Source: Tetragenococcus koreensis (GTDB taxonomy: Bacteria; Bacillota; Bacilli; Lactobacillales; Enterococcaceae). Taken from it: a DNA stretch of 64,000 nt. The notes beneath the pieces are model-generated. The model had not been told where the DNA came from and searched no databases. It saw only the letters and a list, made by a program, of their open reading frames with translations. Location: NCBI RefSeq assembly GCF_003795145.1, contig NZ_CP027786.1, forward strand, positions 434,001-498,000, written 5' to 3'. The translations under genes and the position numbers were made by a program. This document shows positions 8,977-18,570 of this stretch, one piece after another. How positions within the stretch are numbered: the first letter of the stretch is position 1; each line of letters begins with the position of its first letter.

Positions 8977-9683
8977 TTAATGTAACAATTTGGAACGAGT
9001 TTCGTCATGAAAAAACAGATGAAGCAGTGCAAAAAATGTACCCTAAAGGAATTCATGGACAGTTAGCAACTGTCATTGGAGAAGAATGTTCGGTGAAAAC
9101 GGCAACTTTGGATGAACCAGAACATGGTTTAACAGAAAAAGTATTGGAAGAAACGGATGTCTTGCTTTGGTGGGGACATATTGCTCATGATGAAGTTGAT
9201 GACGCAATTGTTCAACGAGTACATGACCGTGTTCTACAAGGAATGGGACTAGTCGTACTTCATTCAGGACATCTATCCAAGATTTTTAGAAAGTTAATGG
9301 GAACGTCTTGTGACTTGAAATGGCGAGAAGATGGTAAATCCGCTCGTCTCTGGAATGTGAACCCTAGTCATCCAATTGTCGCAGGAGTTGGTGAATTTAT
9401 TGACTTGGAACATGAAGAAATGTATGGCGAGCATTTCGATATTCCGGCACCAGATGAATTAATTTTTGTCAGTGGATATCCTGGAAGCGAAGTGTTCCGT
9501 AGTGGTTGTGTTTTTCGCCGCGGTAACGGCAAGATCTTTTATTTTCAACCAGGACATGAGACCTACAATAGTTACTACAATGAAAAAGTGCAACGTGTGA
9601 TAAAAAATGCGGTTCATTTTTGTGCACCGACTGAAAATATTTACCCTACTTATGGACATTATGAAGGAGAGGATAACAAATGA
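8973..9683 (+). CDS. ThuA-like protein (trehalose utilisation family)
   Basis: 236 residues with the ThuA/class I amidotransferase-like fold: [26 protein letters not shown], and the C-terminal [19 protein letters not shown] typical of the family. The usual glutamine-amidotransferase cysteine is not visible at the expected place. ThuA proteins accompany sugar dehydrogenases that make 3-keto-sugars in rhizobia, but their precise chemistry is poorly known. It is coupled by 4-base overlaps to both neighbours, so it is translated as part of the same pathway. Confidence 0.85.
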   Translation: MINVTIWNEFRHEKTDEAVQKMYPKGIHGQLATVIGEECSVKTATLDEPEHGLTEKVLEETDVLLWWGHIAHDEVDDAIVQRVHDRVLQGMGLVVLHSGHLSKIFRKLMGTSCDLKWREDGKSARLWNVNPSHPIVAGVGEFIDLEHEEMYGEHFDIPAPDELIFVSGYPGSEVFRSGCVFRRGNGKIFYFQPGHETYNSYYNEKVQRVIKNAVHFCAPTENIYPTYGHYEGEDNK

Positions 9684-10648
9684 AATTAGGCGTATTTACA
9701 CCCCTATTTAATAACTTAACATTTGATGAAATGATCGAAGAAGCAGCTGAAAAAGGGTTGGAAGCAGTAGAAATTGGTACCGGAGGTTCTCCGGGTTCGG
9801 CACATTTAGACATTGATCAATTGCTGGCAAGTAGTGACGCTCGTAAAGAATATTTGCATAAATTACAAGATAAAGGATTAGAAATCTCGGCTTTGAGTGC
9901 GCACCATAATCCAATTTCAGCAGATAAAGAAATCGCGACACAAGGCGATGAACTGCTGCGCAAAACGATCAAATTAGCGAATTTGATGAATGTCCCCGTT
10001 GTTAACGGTTTTTCTGGAGTATCCGGTGGTAATCCAACTGATACAGCGAATAACTGGCCGGTACTTCCTTGGCCGAGTTCTTATTCAGATATTTATAAGT
10101 ACCAATGGGAAGAGAAATTAATTCCTTATTGGAAAGAAATTAATACAGAAGCTGAAAGTGCCGGAGTGAAAATCGGCATCGAATTGCATGGTGGCTTCTT
10201 ACTTCATACGCCATACACAATGTTGCGTTTGCGTGAAGAAACCGGTAAAGCGATCGGTTGTAATTTGGATCCAAGTCACATGTGGTGGCAAGGGATCGAT
10301 CCAGTTGCGGCAGTGAAAATTTTAGGGAAAGAAAACGCCATTCATCATTTCCATGCTAAAGATACCTATTTGGATCAAGATAATATCAATATGCACGGAG
10401 TAACGGATATGCAGCCTTACAACAATGTTGAAACGCGTGCTTGGACTTTCCGTACGGTGGGCTACGGTCATGACATGAAAGTTTGGTCAGATATCATCTC
10501 AGCTTTACGAATTTATGGCTATGATCATGTTTTAAGTATTGAACATGAAGACCCGATCATGTCGATCGATGAAGGTTTGACTAAAGCCATTAAGAATTTA
10601 AAAGGCGTGATGATTAAAGAAGAACCATCTGAGATGTGGTGGGCATAA
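9680..10648 (+). CDS. Sugar phosphate isomerase/epimerase-like TIM-barrel protein
   Basis: 322 residues of the xylose isomerase-like/AP endonuclease 2 family. Visible metal-binding signatures are [15 protein letters not shown] (Glu), [12 protein letters not shown] (Asp/His), IHHFHAKDT (His) and VLSIEHED (Glu). The family includes IolE/IolI and the 3-keto-glycoside isomerases or beta-eliminases. Given two flanking dehydrogenases and ThuA, a role on a keto-sugar or keto-glycoside intermediate is likely but inferred. It starts in the ThuA stop. Confidence 0.85.
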   Translation: MKLGVFTPLFNNLTFDEMIEEAAEKGLEAVEIGTGGSPGSAHLDIDQLLASSDARKEYLHKLQDKGLEISALSAHHNPISADKEIATQGDELLRKTIKLANLMNVPVVNGFSGVSGGNPTDTANNWPVLPWPSSYSDIYKYQWEEKLIPYWKEINTEAESAGVKIGIELHGGFLLHTPYTMLRLREETGKAIGCNLDPSHMWWQGIDPVAAVKILGKENAIHHFHAKDTYLDQDNINMHGVTDMQPYNNVETRAWTFRTVGYGHDMKVWSDIISALRIYGYDHVLSIEHEDPIMSIDEGLTKAIKNLKGVMIKEEPSEMWWA

Positions 10649-10660
10649 GGAGAGGTGTAA

Positions 10661-11692
10661 ATGACAGCAGTAAATTTTGTGATCGTAGGGTTTGGTGGCA
10701 TGGGCAGCTACCATGAAAAAAATTTGATGCCAACAGAAAAAGAAAAAATTAACCTAATTGGTGTTTACGATATCTTAGAAGAAAGACAAGAGGTAGCTCA
10801 CGAAAAGGGGTTGTTTACCTATGAAAGCTTTGAGGCGGTTTTAGCTGACGAGAAAGTAGACGCAGTACTGATCGCTGTACCAAATGATCTGCATAAAAGT
10901 ATGAGCATTGCCGCATTAAAAGCCGGAAAACATGTGGTCTGTGAAAAACCAGCGACTTTAAATACGGCCGAGTTTGATGAAATTTTGGCAGTTGCTGCCG
11001 ATACTGGCAATCGTTTTATGGTTCATCAGAACCGACGTTGGGATCCGGATTTTTTGATGGTACGGAATTTGTATCAAAATAAACCGATTGGTTCGGTATT
11101 TCAAATTGAATCGCGTGTAAACGGCGCAAATGGCATCCCTGGTGATTGGCGTCATTTAAAAAAACACGGTGGTGGCATGCTTTTAGACTGGGGCATTCAT
11201 TTGTTAGACCAAATCCTTTGGTTAGTTGATTCACCAATTAAAGATGTCAAAGTTGATTTTAGCTATATTTTAGGTGATGAAGTCGATGATGGGTTCACCA
11301 GTTTTATTACTTTTGAAAATGGGGTAAAAGCATTGGTTGAAGTTGGTACGACTAATTATGTTAAGTTGCCGCGCTGGTATGTCAAAGCGACAGAAGGAAC
11401 TGCACGGATTGATGACTGGGATCTGTCTGGTGAGATGGTTCGTGCTGTACAAACGGCTAACGAGTCGATGCCTCAACCTATCCAAGCTGGCGTTGGGTTA
11501 ACTAAAACCATGGCGCCGCCTTCAGAAGATGCCACAGAAGAGTTAGCATTACCAGAGGCAACAGCTGAATATGATACTTTTTACAGTAACGTTTATCATG
11601 TGATTCGTGATGGCGCACAGCCCATTGTAAAAAATACAGAAGTTCGCAATGTTTTGCTGTTAATTGAGCAAATGTTCGAGGAAGATAAATAA
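10661..11692 (+). CDS. Second Gfo/Idh/MocA-family oxidoreductase
   Basis: 343 residues, clearly diverged from the first copy at 7885. Rossmann motif VIVGFGGMGSYHEKN, CEKPATLN with the family lysine, and GGGMLLDWGIHLLDQILWL. AAGGAGAGG precedes the ATG, 12 bases after the isomerase gene. Two different dehydrogenases in one operon suggest an oxidise/rearrange/reduce cycle. It is the last gene, followed by a strong terminator. Confidence 0.9.
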   Translation: MTAVNFVIVGFGGMGSYHEKNLMPTEKEKINLIGVYDILEERQEVAHEKGLFTYESFEAVLADEKVDAVLIAVPNDLHKSMSIAALKAGKHVVCEKPATLNTAEFDEILAVAADTGNRFMVHQNRRWDPDFLMVRNLYQNKPIGSVFQIESRVNGANGIPGDWRHLKKHGGGMLLDWGIHLLDQILWLVDSPIKDVKVDFSYILGDEVDDGFTSFITFENGVKALVEVGTTNYVKLPRWYVKATEGTARIDDWDLSGEMVRAVQTANESMPQPIQAGVGLTKTMAPPSEDATEELALPEATAEYDTFYSNVYHVIRDGAQPIVKNTEVRNVLLLIEQMFEEDK

Positions 11693-11773
11693 ATTATCTA
11701 TTGTTTTAGATAAGCTCCCTGCTAATTAGACATGTTCTCTAATGTTAGGAATTTTTGAAACTACGACAAAAGA

Positions 11774-11828
11774 AAAAATAGCCTGCATCATTTCCCTAAA
11801 AAATAAGGGTTTGATGCAGGCTATTTTT
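11774..11828 (+). terminator. Strong terminator of the oxidoreductase operon
   Basis: A 17-bp perfect stem (11774-11790 with 11812-11828) ends in T residues. It is A-rich on the other flank, so it may act in both directions. Confidence 0.85.
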
Positions 11829-11935
11829 AATTAAATCACTCAAATTTTAATAGGTTTAAAATATTTTATATGTTATTATTTTTATAACAGTAAAGTTTAT
11901 GACGGTGGCTATCTTTTTGAAAGGTGGTGGTGCTT

Positions 11936-12079
11936 ATGAAAATAGCACTGAAATCTATAGAAAGGAGACGCTCGTTGTCTGCCGCTGAGGCGATAGGGCT
12001 AATGATCAGTTTCGGTTTGTTAACCGCAACAGTGATCTTTGGCATCCTATCCATAGTGAAAAATGACAATAAAAAATAA
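11936..12079 (+). CDS. Small holin-like toxin of a type I toxin-antitoxin locus
   Basis: A 47-codon ORF; the likely product starts at TTG 11975, with AAAGGAG 7 bases upstream, giving 34 residues that begin MSAAEAIGLMISFG. It has one membrane helix and a charged KNDNKK tail, the pattern of putative holin-like toxins (Hol_Tox/Fst-like) of lactobacilli and enterococci. ATG 11936 has its own GGTGG site and would add a basic N-terminus. A convergent promoter and shared terminator lie downstream, so an antisense RNA antitoxin is expected. Function is inferred from family pattern and layout. Confidence 0.7.
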   Translation: MKIALKSIERRRSLSAAEAIGLMISFGLLTATVIFGILSIVKNDNKK

Positions 12080-12182
12080 CCGTCTACTTTAGCAGAGTAC
12101 GGTTATTTTTTAAATAATCACAACTTTGCCACCGTCTTACTCGGTGCTGTTGGAGGACGTATAATCAGTGCGTCCTCTTTTC
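12071..12182 (-). ncRNA. Candidate antisense RNA antitoxin convergent to the small toxin
   Basis: A minus-strand promoter (12189-12217) would give a transcript from about 12182. It contains a GAGGACG/CGTCCTC hairpin and ends in the bidirectional terminator AAAAAATAACCGT (12071-12083)/ACGGTTATTTTTT (12099-12111), which also ends the toxin mRNA. The two RNAs overlap over the terminator. The word GACGGTGGC occurs in both transcripts near their 5' ends (11901 region plus, 12130 region minus), recalling the paired repeats of par/Fst loci. Confidence 0.55.
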
Positions 12183-12188
12183 ATTTAT

Positions 12189-12217
12189 AGTGTAGCAAAG
12201 TATCTAGGAAAACTCAA
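12189..12217 (-). promoter_or_regulatory. Promoter of the candidate antisense RNA
   Basis: On the minus strand TTGAGT (12212-12217), a 17-base spacer and an extended -10 TGCTACACT (ending 12189) are seen. Confidence 0.6.
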
Positions 12218-12442
12218 CTATTTGCATCTTTAAGTATGTGTCAAATACGACTATTTCGTATAATAATATAGTCATTTTTGCTGTTGGCATTATTATGCGA
12301 GTCAAAACACTAACTGACTCTCCATGTTCGAAAAAATGAGGGTCGTACCTCACTCAAGCATATTCTCTGAAAAGCGAAAAATAGAAAAAATATTTAAGAA
12401 GAGTGATTGGCGAAAATTTATACCATTAATTGAAGAAAATAG

Positions 12443-12690
12443 TGGTATAAAAAGGAATTAACCACATAAGAACGACAAACTGGTGGTATAACTTACAAGC
12501 TGTCCCACTAGTTTGTCAAAGTTATGTTCTTAATTTAAGAAAATGGGATGAAAAAAGAGCTTTTAACTAAATTTAGCGCATAAGAAAGCAAAAGTGATGG
12601 CATAAAAAAACAGTTAACCCATAGGAATAGCAAACTAGTGATATAACTTATGTTTTATCCCACTAGTTTATGAAAGTCATGGTATAATTC
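12443..12690. repeat. Two imperfect copies of a ~90-bp hairpin-forming repeat
   Basis: Copies at about 12443-12531 and 12599-12687 share GGTATAAAAA/GGCATAAAAA, a TTAACC word, ATATAACTTA-like centres and the arms ACAAACTGGTGG/CCCACTAGTTTGTC or GCAAACTAGTG/CCACTAGTTTATG. Each copy can fold on itself. There is no ORF. The offset is 156 bases. It may be a decayed MITE-like element or duplicated operator. Nothing else recognisable is found between 12220 and 12800 except a 29-codon open stretch ending near 12462. Confidence 0.5.
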
Positions 12691-12799
12691 CAGCCAATTG
12701 ACCTCTACCAAAAATTTGCTTCTTTGTAATATTAAAGACAGCCAGCATCACACACATTTTTCTGCAATACAAGAGACTTTTTTCCGCTAAAACTGTATT

Positions 12800-12976
12800 T
12801 TAAGTTTTCTTCACCAACATTAGTTCTATTTTAAATATGTTGGCTCGGGCAATAAATAGTTCCGGTTCTGCTGTGTTGATTTCATACGATAAACTGTTGC
12901 GGTACTTTTTAATGGTATTAATTACCTCATTATCCTCCACAAATATTTTGTAACTTGTTTCGTTTTCAAAGTCTTG
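12800..12976 (-). pseudogene. Gene fragment of unknown function
   Basis: The minus strand has about 58 codons reading QDFENETSYKIFV, then VINTIKKYRNSLSYEI and ELFIARANIFKIELMLVKK before a stop. An in-frame TAA lies just upstream, so it has no start and looks like the C-terminal end of a lost gene. I do not recognise the family. From 12977 to 13268 I see only short out-of-frame scraps and the leader of the next gene. Confidence 0.4.
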
Positions 12977-13268
12977 AAATTACAAGGCGCCATTGATGAT
13001 CAAGGACTGAAACAAACCGGAAGAGCCATCATGAAACTATTTTCAACGTCGTAGCGAGCTTAGTTAATTTAAAAAAATAATGGTTGAAATAGAAAGCGAT
13101 TCATGCTAATTTAATGGTAGACATTTTTTGGACTGTTACCGGTGTGACCAGGCATAACCTAAATGAGCTGACATAGGCAAAAATAGTAATTCTGTTTTTG
13201 TAGTGTGGGGCTTATTTAGGTTTTTTATTTGGGCAATTATACATTAAATAGGAGAGGAAGTATAAGTT

Positions 13269-15236
13269 ATGAGTAAAGATAACTACGATGATTTAGCTCG
13301 TGATATCATCGATCATGTCGGTGGCGAGGAAAACGTAGCAGGGCTTCGTCACTGTGTTACCCGTTTACGTTTTAATTTAAAGGATGAAAATAAAGCGGAT
13401 ACGGATTATTTGAAAAATAAAGAAGGTGTTGTCACGGTTATGAAAAGTGCTGGGCAATACCAAGTTGTTATAGGAGAACAAGTAGCTGAAGTATACGAAG
13501 CAATAGTAAACCAAACAAATATTGGCGGAGATGCTTCTGCTAGTGAATCCAGTGATGGCGGAAGTGAAAACGATAACCGAAATGTACTTGATAAGTTTAT
13601 TGATTTCATTTCAGGTGTTTTCCAACCCTTCTTGATGGCTCTGGCTGCCACTGGGATGATCAAAGGACTTGTAGCATTATTAGGAACAGTAGGTGTTGAC
13701 CCAGAAAGTGGTTTATATCAAGTACTGAATTTTGCTGGTGATGGTTTCTTCCAATTCTTACCAGTGATGGTTGCGATTACCGCAGCTCGTAAGCTAAAAA
13801 TGAATGAGTTTACAGCTTTGGCGATTGCGGTTGCTTTCTTACATCCGGAAATCAATAATTTGATGACAGGGGATGTGATGTATACGCTGTTTTCTGGCAC
13901 AGCATTTGAATCTCCGATTTATTCCACATTTATAGGGATTCCAATTATTATGCCACCTAATGGGTATTATTCAGCAATTATTCCGATCCTAGTATCCGTA
14001 TGGTTAGGTTCTGTAGTAGAAAAATGGGTGAAAAATATTATTCCAGGTGTTGTTCGTTCATTCTTAACGCCATTTTTTACCGTTATGATCGTTTTTGTCA
14101 TTTCATTAATCGTGATTGGACCGATTGCTAATTGGGCTTCCACATTAGTCGGACAATTTTTCCTTGTCGTTCAAGGGTTTAGTCCACTGCTATTTGGTGC
14201 TTTATTGGCACTTTCGTGGCAATTATTAGTTATTTTTGGACTGCATTGGGGTATTGTCCCAATTATGTTTATTTTGTTAGCAGAACAAGGCTATGAAACG
14301 ATTGGGCCTGTAATGGTAGCATCAACGTTTGGTGTGTTAGGAGTTATCATTGCGTTACTTATTAAATCCAAATCTAAAAAAGTACGAGACATTGCGTTAC
14401 CAGGTGCGATTTCGCTGGTATTTGGCGTTTCAGAACCAACGATTTATGGTTTAATGCTGCCAATGAAACGTTCCTTCTTATATGCGTTGATCAGTAACGC
14501 AGTAGGTGGTGCCTATATTGGTTCTATGAATGTGGTAGGTTACCGTGCTGGCGGTTTAGGTGTATTTTCAATCTTTAATACGATTAATCCTAACGGCAAT
14601 TTAGATATGAACTTTTGGAATGTAATTATCGGATTTGCTTTGTGTACTGTAGTTGGTTTTGTACTTCAAATGGTATTCCCAGTGCCATCTTTAGAAGGTG
14701 ATGGAAATGAAGGGCAAACTGCAAGCAACAAAAACGATGATAAAGGTTTAGTAAGTAGTGAAGAGTTACAAGAAAGTGCCAAAGAAGACATTATTGCTAG
14801 CCCAATGCAAGGACAATTGGTTCCAATAACTGAAGTAAGCGATGAAGTATTTTCAAGCGAAGCTTTAGGAAAAGGCGTGGCTATAAAACCTGAAGTTGGC
14901 GAAGTAAGAGCTCCAGCAAATGGTGTTATTTCAACTCTATTTCCTACGGGACATGCGGTTGGAATGAAAACCGATGAAGGGACAGAGGTTCTGATTCATA
15001 TCGGATTAGATACTGTTGAACTGGAAGGAAAATATTATGAAATTTTGGTAAAACAAGAGCAACGAGTAAACGCCGGTGATCTACTTATTAAGTTTGATAA
15101 AGCAGGTATCGAAAGTGAAAACTATGATATGATTACGCCGATAGTTATTACCAACTCTGGTGATTTTAAAGCAATCGATGTGACTGAAGAGACAGAGGTT
15201 ACACCAGGCGATTATTTATTAACCGCTATAAAATAA
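13269..15236 (+). CDS. PTS beta-glucoside-type permease IIBCA
   Basis: 655 residues with the domain order IIB-IIC-IIA. IIB has GLRHCVTRLRF with the phospho-Cys at residue 29. IIC (about 110-470) has GLHWGIVPI and GVSEPTIYG, typical of the beta-glucoside subfamily. IIA (about 500-655) has EVLIHIGLDTVELEG with the phospho-His near 577. It imports and phosphorylates an aryl- or di-beta-glucoside. AGGAGAGG precedes the ATG. No phospho-beta-glucosidase or antiterminator gene is adjacent, so it stands alone. A GH1 enzyme at 48.8 kb could process the product. Confidence 0.9.
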   Translation: MSKDNYDDLARDIIDHVGGEENVAGLRHCVTRLRFNLKDENKADTDYLKNKEGVVTVMKSAGQYQVVIGEQVAEVYEAIVNQTNIGGDASASESSDGGSENDNRNVLDKFIDFISGVFQPFLMALAATGMIKGLVALLGTVGVDPESGLYQVLNFAGDGFFQFLPVMVAITAARKLKMNEFTALAIAVAFLHPEINNLMTGDVMYTLFSGTAFESPIYSTFIGIPIIMPPNGYYSAIIPILVSVWLGSVVEKWVKNIIPGVVRSFLTPFFTVMIVFVISLIVIGPIANWASTLVGQFFLVVQGFSPLLFGALLALSWQLLVIFGLHWGIVPIMFILLAEQGYETIGPVMVASTFGVLGVIIALLIKSKSKKVRDIALPGAISLVFGVSEPTIYGLMLPMKRSFLYALISNAVGGAYIGSMNVVGYRAGGLGVFSIFNTINPNGNLDMNFWNVIIGFALCTVVGFVLQMVFPVPSLEGDGNEGQTASNKNDDKGLVSSEELQESAKEDIIASPMQGQLVPITEVSDEVFSSEALGKGVAIKPEVGEVRAPANGVISTLFPTGHAVGMKTDEGTEVLIHIGLDTVELEGKYYEILVKQEQRVNAGDLLIKFDKAGIESENYDMITPIVITNSGDFKAIDVTEETEVTPGDYLLTAIK

Positions 15237-15264
15237 AAGATAAATAGCTTACTTTAAAAGATTG

Positions 15265-15316
15265 TCCTCAAAGTAGGATCATTGATGATAATGGTCTTAT
15301 TTTGAGGAGATTTTTT
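15265..15316 (+). terminator. Terminator after the IIBCA gene
   Basis: TCCTCA (15265-15270) pairs with TGAGGA (15303-15308), with further imperfect pairing inside, followed by a run of T. Confidence 0.7.
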
Positions 15317-15360
15317 CCTTTTTAGGGGAAAAACACGCCTTTAATTTCCATTTTTATACA

Positions 15361-15436
15361 ATGTAAGCGAAAACAATCAACTTGTATAATAAAAATAGAA
15401 GCTAAATAAAAAGAAGTACGGCTTGTGTGGTATAGT
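15361..15436 (+). promoter_or_regulatory. cre site and promoters of the allantoin genes
   Basis: ATGTAAGCGAAAACA (15361-15375) matches the CcpA consensus WTGNAANCGNWNNCW at every fixed base. TATAAT follows at 15385-15390. A second candidate is the extended -10 TGGTATAGT (15428-15436), about 49 bases before the permease ATG. The layout predicts carbon catabolite repression of allantoin use. Confidence 0.6.
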
Positions 15437-15484
15437 AAAAGTGAAACGAGTCATTGAATTGCAAAATTGGTAAGGAGGCTTTAA

Positions 15485-16975
15485 ATGGCGAGCTCCGATT
15501 ATGTAGTTACGGACAAAGAAGTCGAGACATTTGAAGAACGAGGGTATAATGAGGATCTAATCCCAAAGCGTGGATCACAACGAAATATGTCAACCAGAAA
15601 TTATTTTACACTTTGGATGGGGTCGGTTCATAATATCCCTAATTATACAGCTGTTGGTGGGTTCCTTTACTTGGGAATTTCACCCATCAATGTCATGCTG
15701 GCGATTGTAGTCAGTTCGCTGGTTGTGGCAACTTTTATGATATTGAATGGACGAGCAGGTTCTAAGTATGGGATTCCATTTGCTATGCACTTAAGGTCTG
15801 CATATGGGAATTTAGGCGCAAAACTACCTGGATTTTTAAGAGGGTGTGTGGCAGCAATCGCCTGGTTTGGTTTGCAGACCTATACAGGGTCGCTAGCATT
15901 ACTAGTTATCATGGGTAAAATTTGGCCCGGTTTTTTAGATATCGGCGGTTCCTTTGATTTTTTTGGTATTAGTGCTCCTGGACTTATTGCTTTTACTCTT
16001 TTTTGGATTTTAAATGTACTTATCGGATTTGGTGGGGGCGATATTCTAAATAAATTTACCGGAATTTTAGGTCCAGTAATTTATGTAGTCATCATTGCGA
16101 TGACAATTTGGGCGATTCGTGTCGCAGGTGGGATGTCGCCTATACTTTCTTATGATGTGAGTGCAGCATCGAGTAATAATCCTCCGATTCTAGTTTATCT
16201 GATGATTATTAATTCGGTCTTAGGCGTTTGGGCAGCGCCGGGTTCTAGTGTTTCGGACTTTACGCAAAAGGCCAAATCAACAAAAGATCAAATGTTGGGA
16301 CAAACATTAAGTTTTGTTGTTAGTTATTTAGTATTTGCTTTTTCAAGCGTGGTGATCCTAATCGGAGGTTCGATCCATTTTGGTGTACAAGAGTGGAATA
16401 TTGTCAATGTGATTAATAAGTGGGATAATTTACCCGCAGTTATTATAGCAACAGGGGTCTTCCTAATGACCACAATTTCAACCAATACTACGGGCAACAT
16501 TATTCCGGCAGCGTATCAACTCACTGCGTTATTACCTAAAAGGATTAATTACCGCAGGGGAGTTATTATTGCAAGTATTGTTAGTTTTATTATTATGCCG
16601 TGGAAATTGATGGAAAATGCGGATAGTATTTTTATCTTTTTAAATTCTATTGGAGCCGTGTTAGGACCAGTTGCAGGTGTTATGATAACTGATTTCTTTA
16701 TTGTTCATAAACAACACATTGATTTAAACGAACTTTATATGGATACAAAAGAAAAAAACACAAAAAACAAATATTTTGGTGTGAATACTGCAGCCTATAT
16801 AGCAACGATTTTAGGTTTAATTATCTCAATTAGTGGACAATTTATAGCAAGTATTCGTGTAGTTTCAGACATATCATGGTTAGTCGGTTTTGTTTCAGCA
16901 GGAATTATCTATCTATTGCTAAAAAGTTTCTATACGAAAAGGATTGCTAGAAAAGCTTACGAGGAGGAAACGTAA
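15485..16975 (+). CDS. pucI: NCS1-family allantoin permease
   Basis: 496 residues with about 12 hydrophobic segments. The N-terminal part with NYFTLWMGSVHNIPNYTAVG and the GRAGSKYGIPF motif fit NCS1 nucleobase/allantoin/hydantoin symporters; GAPGSSVSDFTQ-like (AAPGSSVSDFTQKAKS) and NTTGNI are further family marks. It should import allantoin with a cation. The gene abuts the allantoinase with no gap, which supports the substrate. TAAGGAGG precedes the ATG. The symbol is by analogy with Bacillus PucI; allP is an alternative name. Confidence 0.85.
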   Translation: MASSDYVVTDKEVETFEERGYNEDLIPKRGSQRNMSTRNYFTLWMGSVHNIPNYTAVGGFLYLGISPINVMLAIVVSSLVVATFMILNGRAGSKYGIPFAMHLRSAYGNLGAKLPGFLRGCVAAIAWFGLQTYTGSLALLVIMGKIWPGFLDIGGSFDFFGISAPGLIAFTLFWILNVLIGFGGGDILNKFTGILGPVIYVVIIAMTIWAIRVAGGMSPILSYDVSAASSNNPPILVYLMIINSVLGVWAAPGSSVSDFTQKAKSTKDQMLGQTLSFVVSYLVFAFSSVVILIGGSIHFGVQEWNIVNVINKWDNLPAVIIATGVFLMTTISTNTTGNIIPAAYQLTALLPKRINYRRGVIIASIVSFIIMPWKLMENADSIFIFLNSIGAVLGPVAGVMITDFFIVHKQHIDLNELYMDTKEKNTKNKYFGVNTAAYIATILGLIISISGQFIASIRVVSDISWLVGFVSAGIIYLLLKSFYTKRIARKAYEEET

Positions 16976-18340
16976 ATGCAAAACGAATTAGTCATCAAGA
17001 ACGGTCTGGTTCTTTTAGAAGACGGCGAGGTAAGGACCGATATTGGCGTCAAAGATGGTAAAATCAATATGATCGGTAACAACCTTGAAGGTGAACAAGT
17101 CATTGATGCATCAGGATTAATTGTTAGTCCAGGGATGGTAGACGCACATGTGCACATTACAGATCCCGGCGGCGGTTATCGTGATGAATGGGAAGGCTAT
17201 ATAACGGGGACTGCAGCAAGTGCAAAAGGCGGCGTTACTTCATTTATGGAGATGCCTTTAAATCAAGTACCAGCAACTGTGGACGAAGAAACGCTAAATA
17301 TTAAATATCAAGCAGGAGAAAATAAGCTAAAAGTAGATGTTGCTTCATTTGGCGGATTGGTTCCCTTTAACCTTGAAGGCGGTATTCAAGAATTAGATGC
17401 AGGCGGTGTGGCAGGCTATAAATGCTTTTTAGGTTCTTGCGGCGATCCTTTAATTACAGGAGATTTCCAAAATGTCGATGATTATTCGTTATATGAAGGG
17501 ATGCGACAAATTGCTAAGACTGGCAAAGTGCTAGCGATTCATTCTGAAAATGCGCCAATTACTGACAAACTTGGTGAAATTGCGGTAGCAAATGGGGAAA
17601 CGTCAATGGAAGAATATGTCGCAACTCGCCCTGCGTTTACCGAAGTCGAAGCGATTTGTAAAGCCATTTTAATGGCCAAAGTCACAGGTTGTCGTCTTCA
17701 TATTGTTCATGTCGCTTGTAAAGAAGGGGTCGAAGAAGTCATCAAAGCCCGAGAAGAAGGTGTGGACGTGACTTGTGAAACGTGTGTTCATTACCTTTAC
17801 TTTGCAACAGAAGAACTTAACGCCATTGGTCCAGTGGCAAAATGTTCACCCCCAATTCGTGAACAAAAACAACAAGATGCTTTATGGGAACATGTCCAAG
17901 CAGGAAATATCAGTTTTGTCACTTCAGATCATTCACCTTGTACACCCGATTTGAAAGACACGGAGGATGCTTTTGAAGCTTGGGGAGGCATTGCAGGACT
18001 GCAAAATGATGTAGATATTTTATTTGACGAAGCGGTACAAAAACGAGGGATGCCATTAAAACAATTCGTTCAAATGATCGCTTCTAAACCAGCTGATCTT
18101 TATAACCTGGACCAAAAAGGACGTATCAGCGTGGGTAAAGATGCCGACTTTGTTTTAATCAAACCGAATTCTTCTTATACATTAAAAGCGGAGGATTTAG
18201 AATACAGAAATAAAATCAGCCCTTATATCGGAAGAGAAATTGGAGCACAAGTTTACAAAACAATTTTAAGAGGACAAACGATTTATAGCAAAGGAACAGG
18301 TGTGACAGCAGAATTTCCAGGAGAGTTTATCAAGAAGTAA
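16976..18340 (+). CDS. allB: Allantoinase
   Basis: 454 residues of the cyclic amidohydrolase family. Metal-binding DAHVHITDPGG (HxH), the lysine to be carboxylated in GVAGYKCFLGS, LAIHSENA, HIVHVACKEG and the catalytic aspartate in VTSDHSP are all present. GGYRDEWEGY and SFMEMPLN distinguish allantoinases from dihydroorotases. It opens the allantoin ring to allantoate. No allantoate amidohydrolase or ureidoglycolate gene is in the window, so the rest of the pathway would lie elsewhere. GAGGAGG inside the pucI end serves as ribosome site. Confidence 0.9.
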   Translation: MQNELVIKNGLVLLEDGEVRTDIGVKDGKINMIGNNLEGEQVIDASGLIVSPGMVDAHVHITDPGGGYRDEWEGYITGTAASAKGGVTSFMEMPLNQVPATVDEETLNIKYQAGENKLKVDVASFGGLVPFNLEGGIQELDAGGVAGYKCFLGSCGDPLITGDFQNVDDYSLYEGMRQIAKTGKVLAIHSENAPITDKLGEIAVANGETSMEEYVATRPAFTEVEAICKAILMAKVTGCRLHIVHVACKEGVEEVIKAREEGVDVTCETCVHYLYFATEELNAIGPVAKCSPPIREQKQQDALWEHVQAGNISFVTSDHSPCTPDLKDTEDAFEAWGGIAGLQNDVDILFDEAVQKRGMPLKQFVQMIASKPADLYNLDQKGRISVGKDADFVLIKPNSSYTLKAEDLEYRNKISPYIGREIGAQVYKTILRGQTIYSKGTGVTAEFPGEFIKK

Positions 18341-18360
18341 GCGGTTGTGAAAAAGTATTG

Positions 18361-18406
18361 AAAAACCTGCAAAATAACGAGTGATCGTTCATTTCGCAGG
18401 TTTTTT
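18361..18406 (+). terminator. Terminator of the allantoin operon
   Basis: AAAACCTGC pairs with GCAGGTTTT, with inner AAAAT/ATTT pairing, and ends in six T. The loop and stem closely resemble the terminator at 43893-43943. Confidence 0.85.
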
Positions 18407-18570
18407 GGTAAAAAGAAATACAGAGATAATAATATTTTTTACAGGATTGCTGATCAAGATAATTATTTCAAAAAAGTTGTTGTAGTAACTCGTGGAACTT
18501 ATCATAACAGATTTAGTGGACAGTGTGGTTTTCTTTAAATCATGGAAAGCATACACAGGAGAAAACAAAC

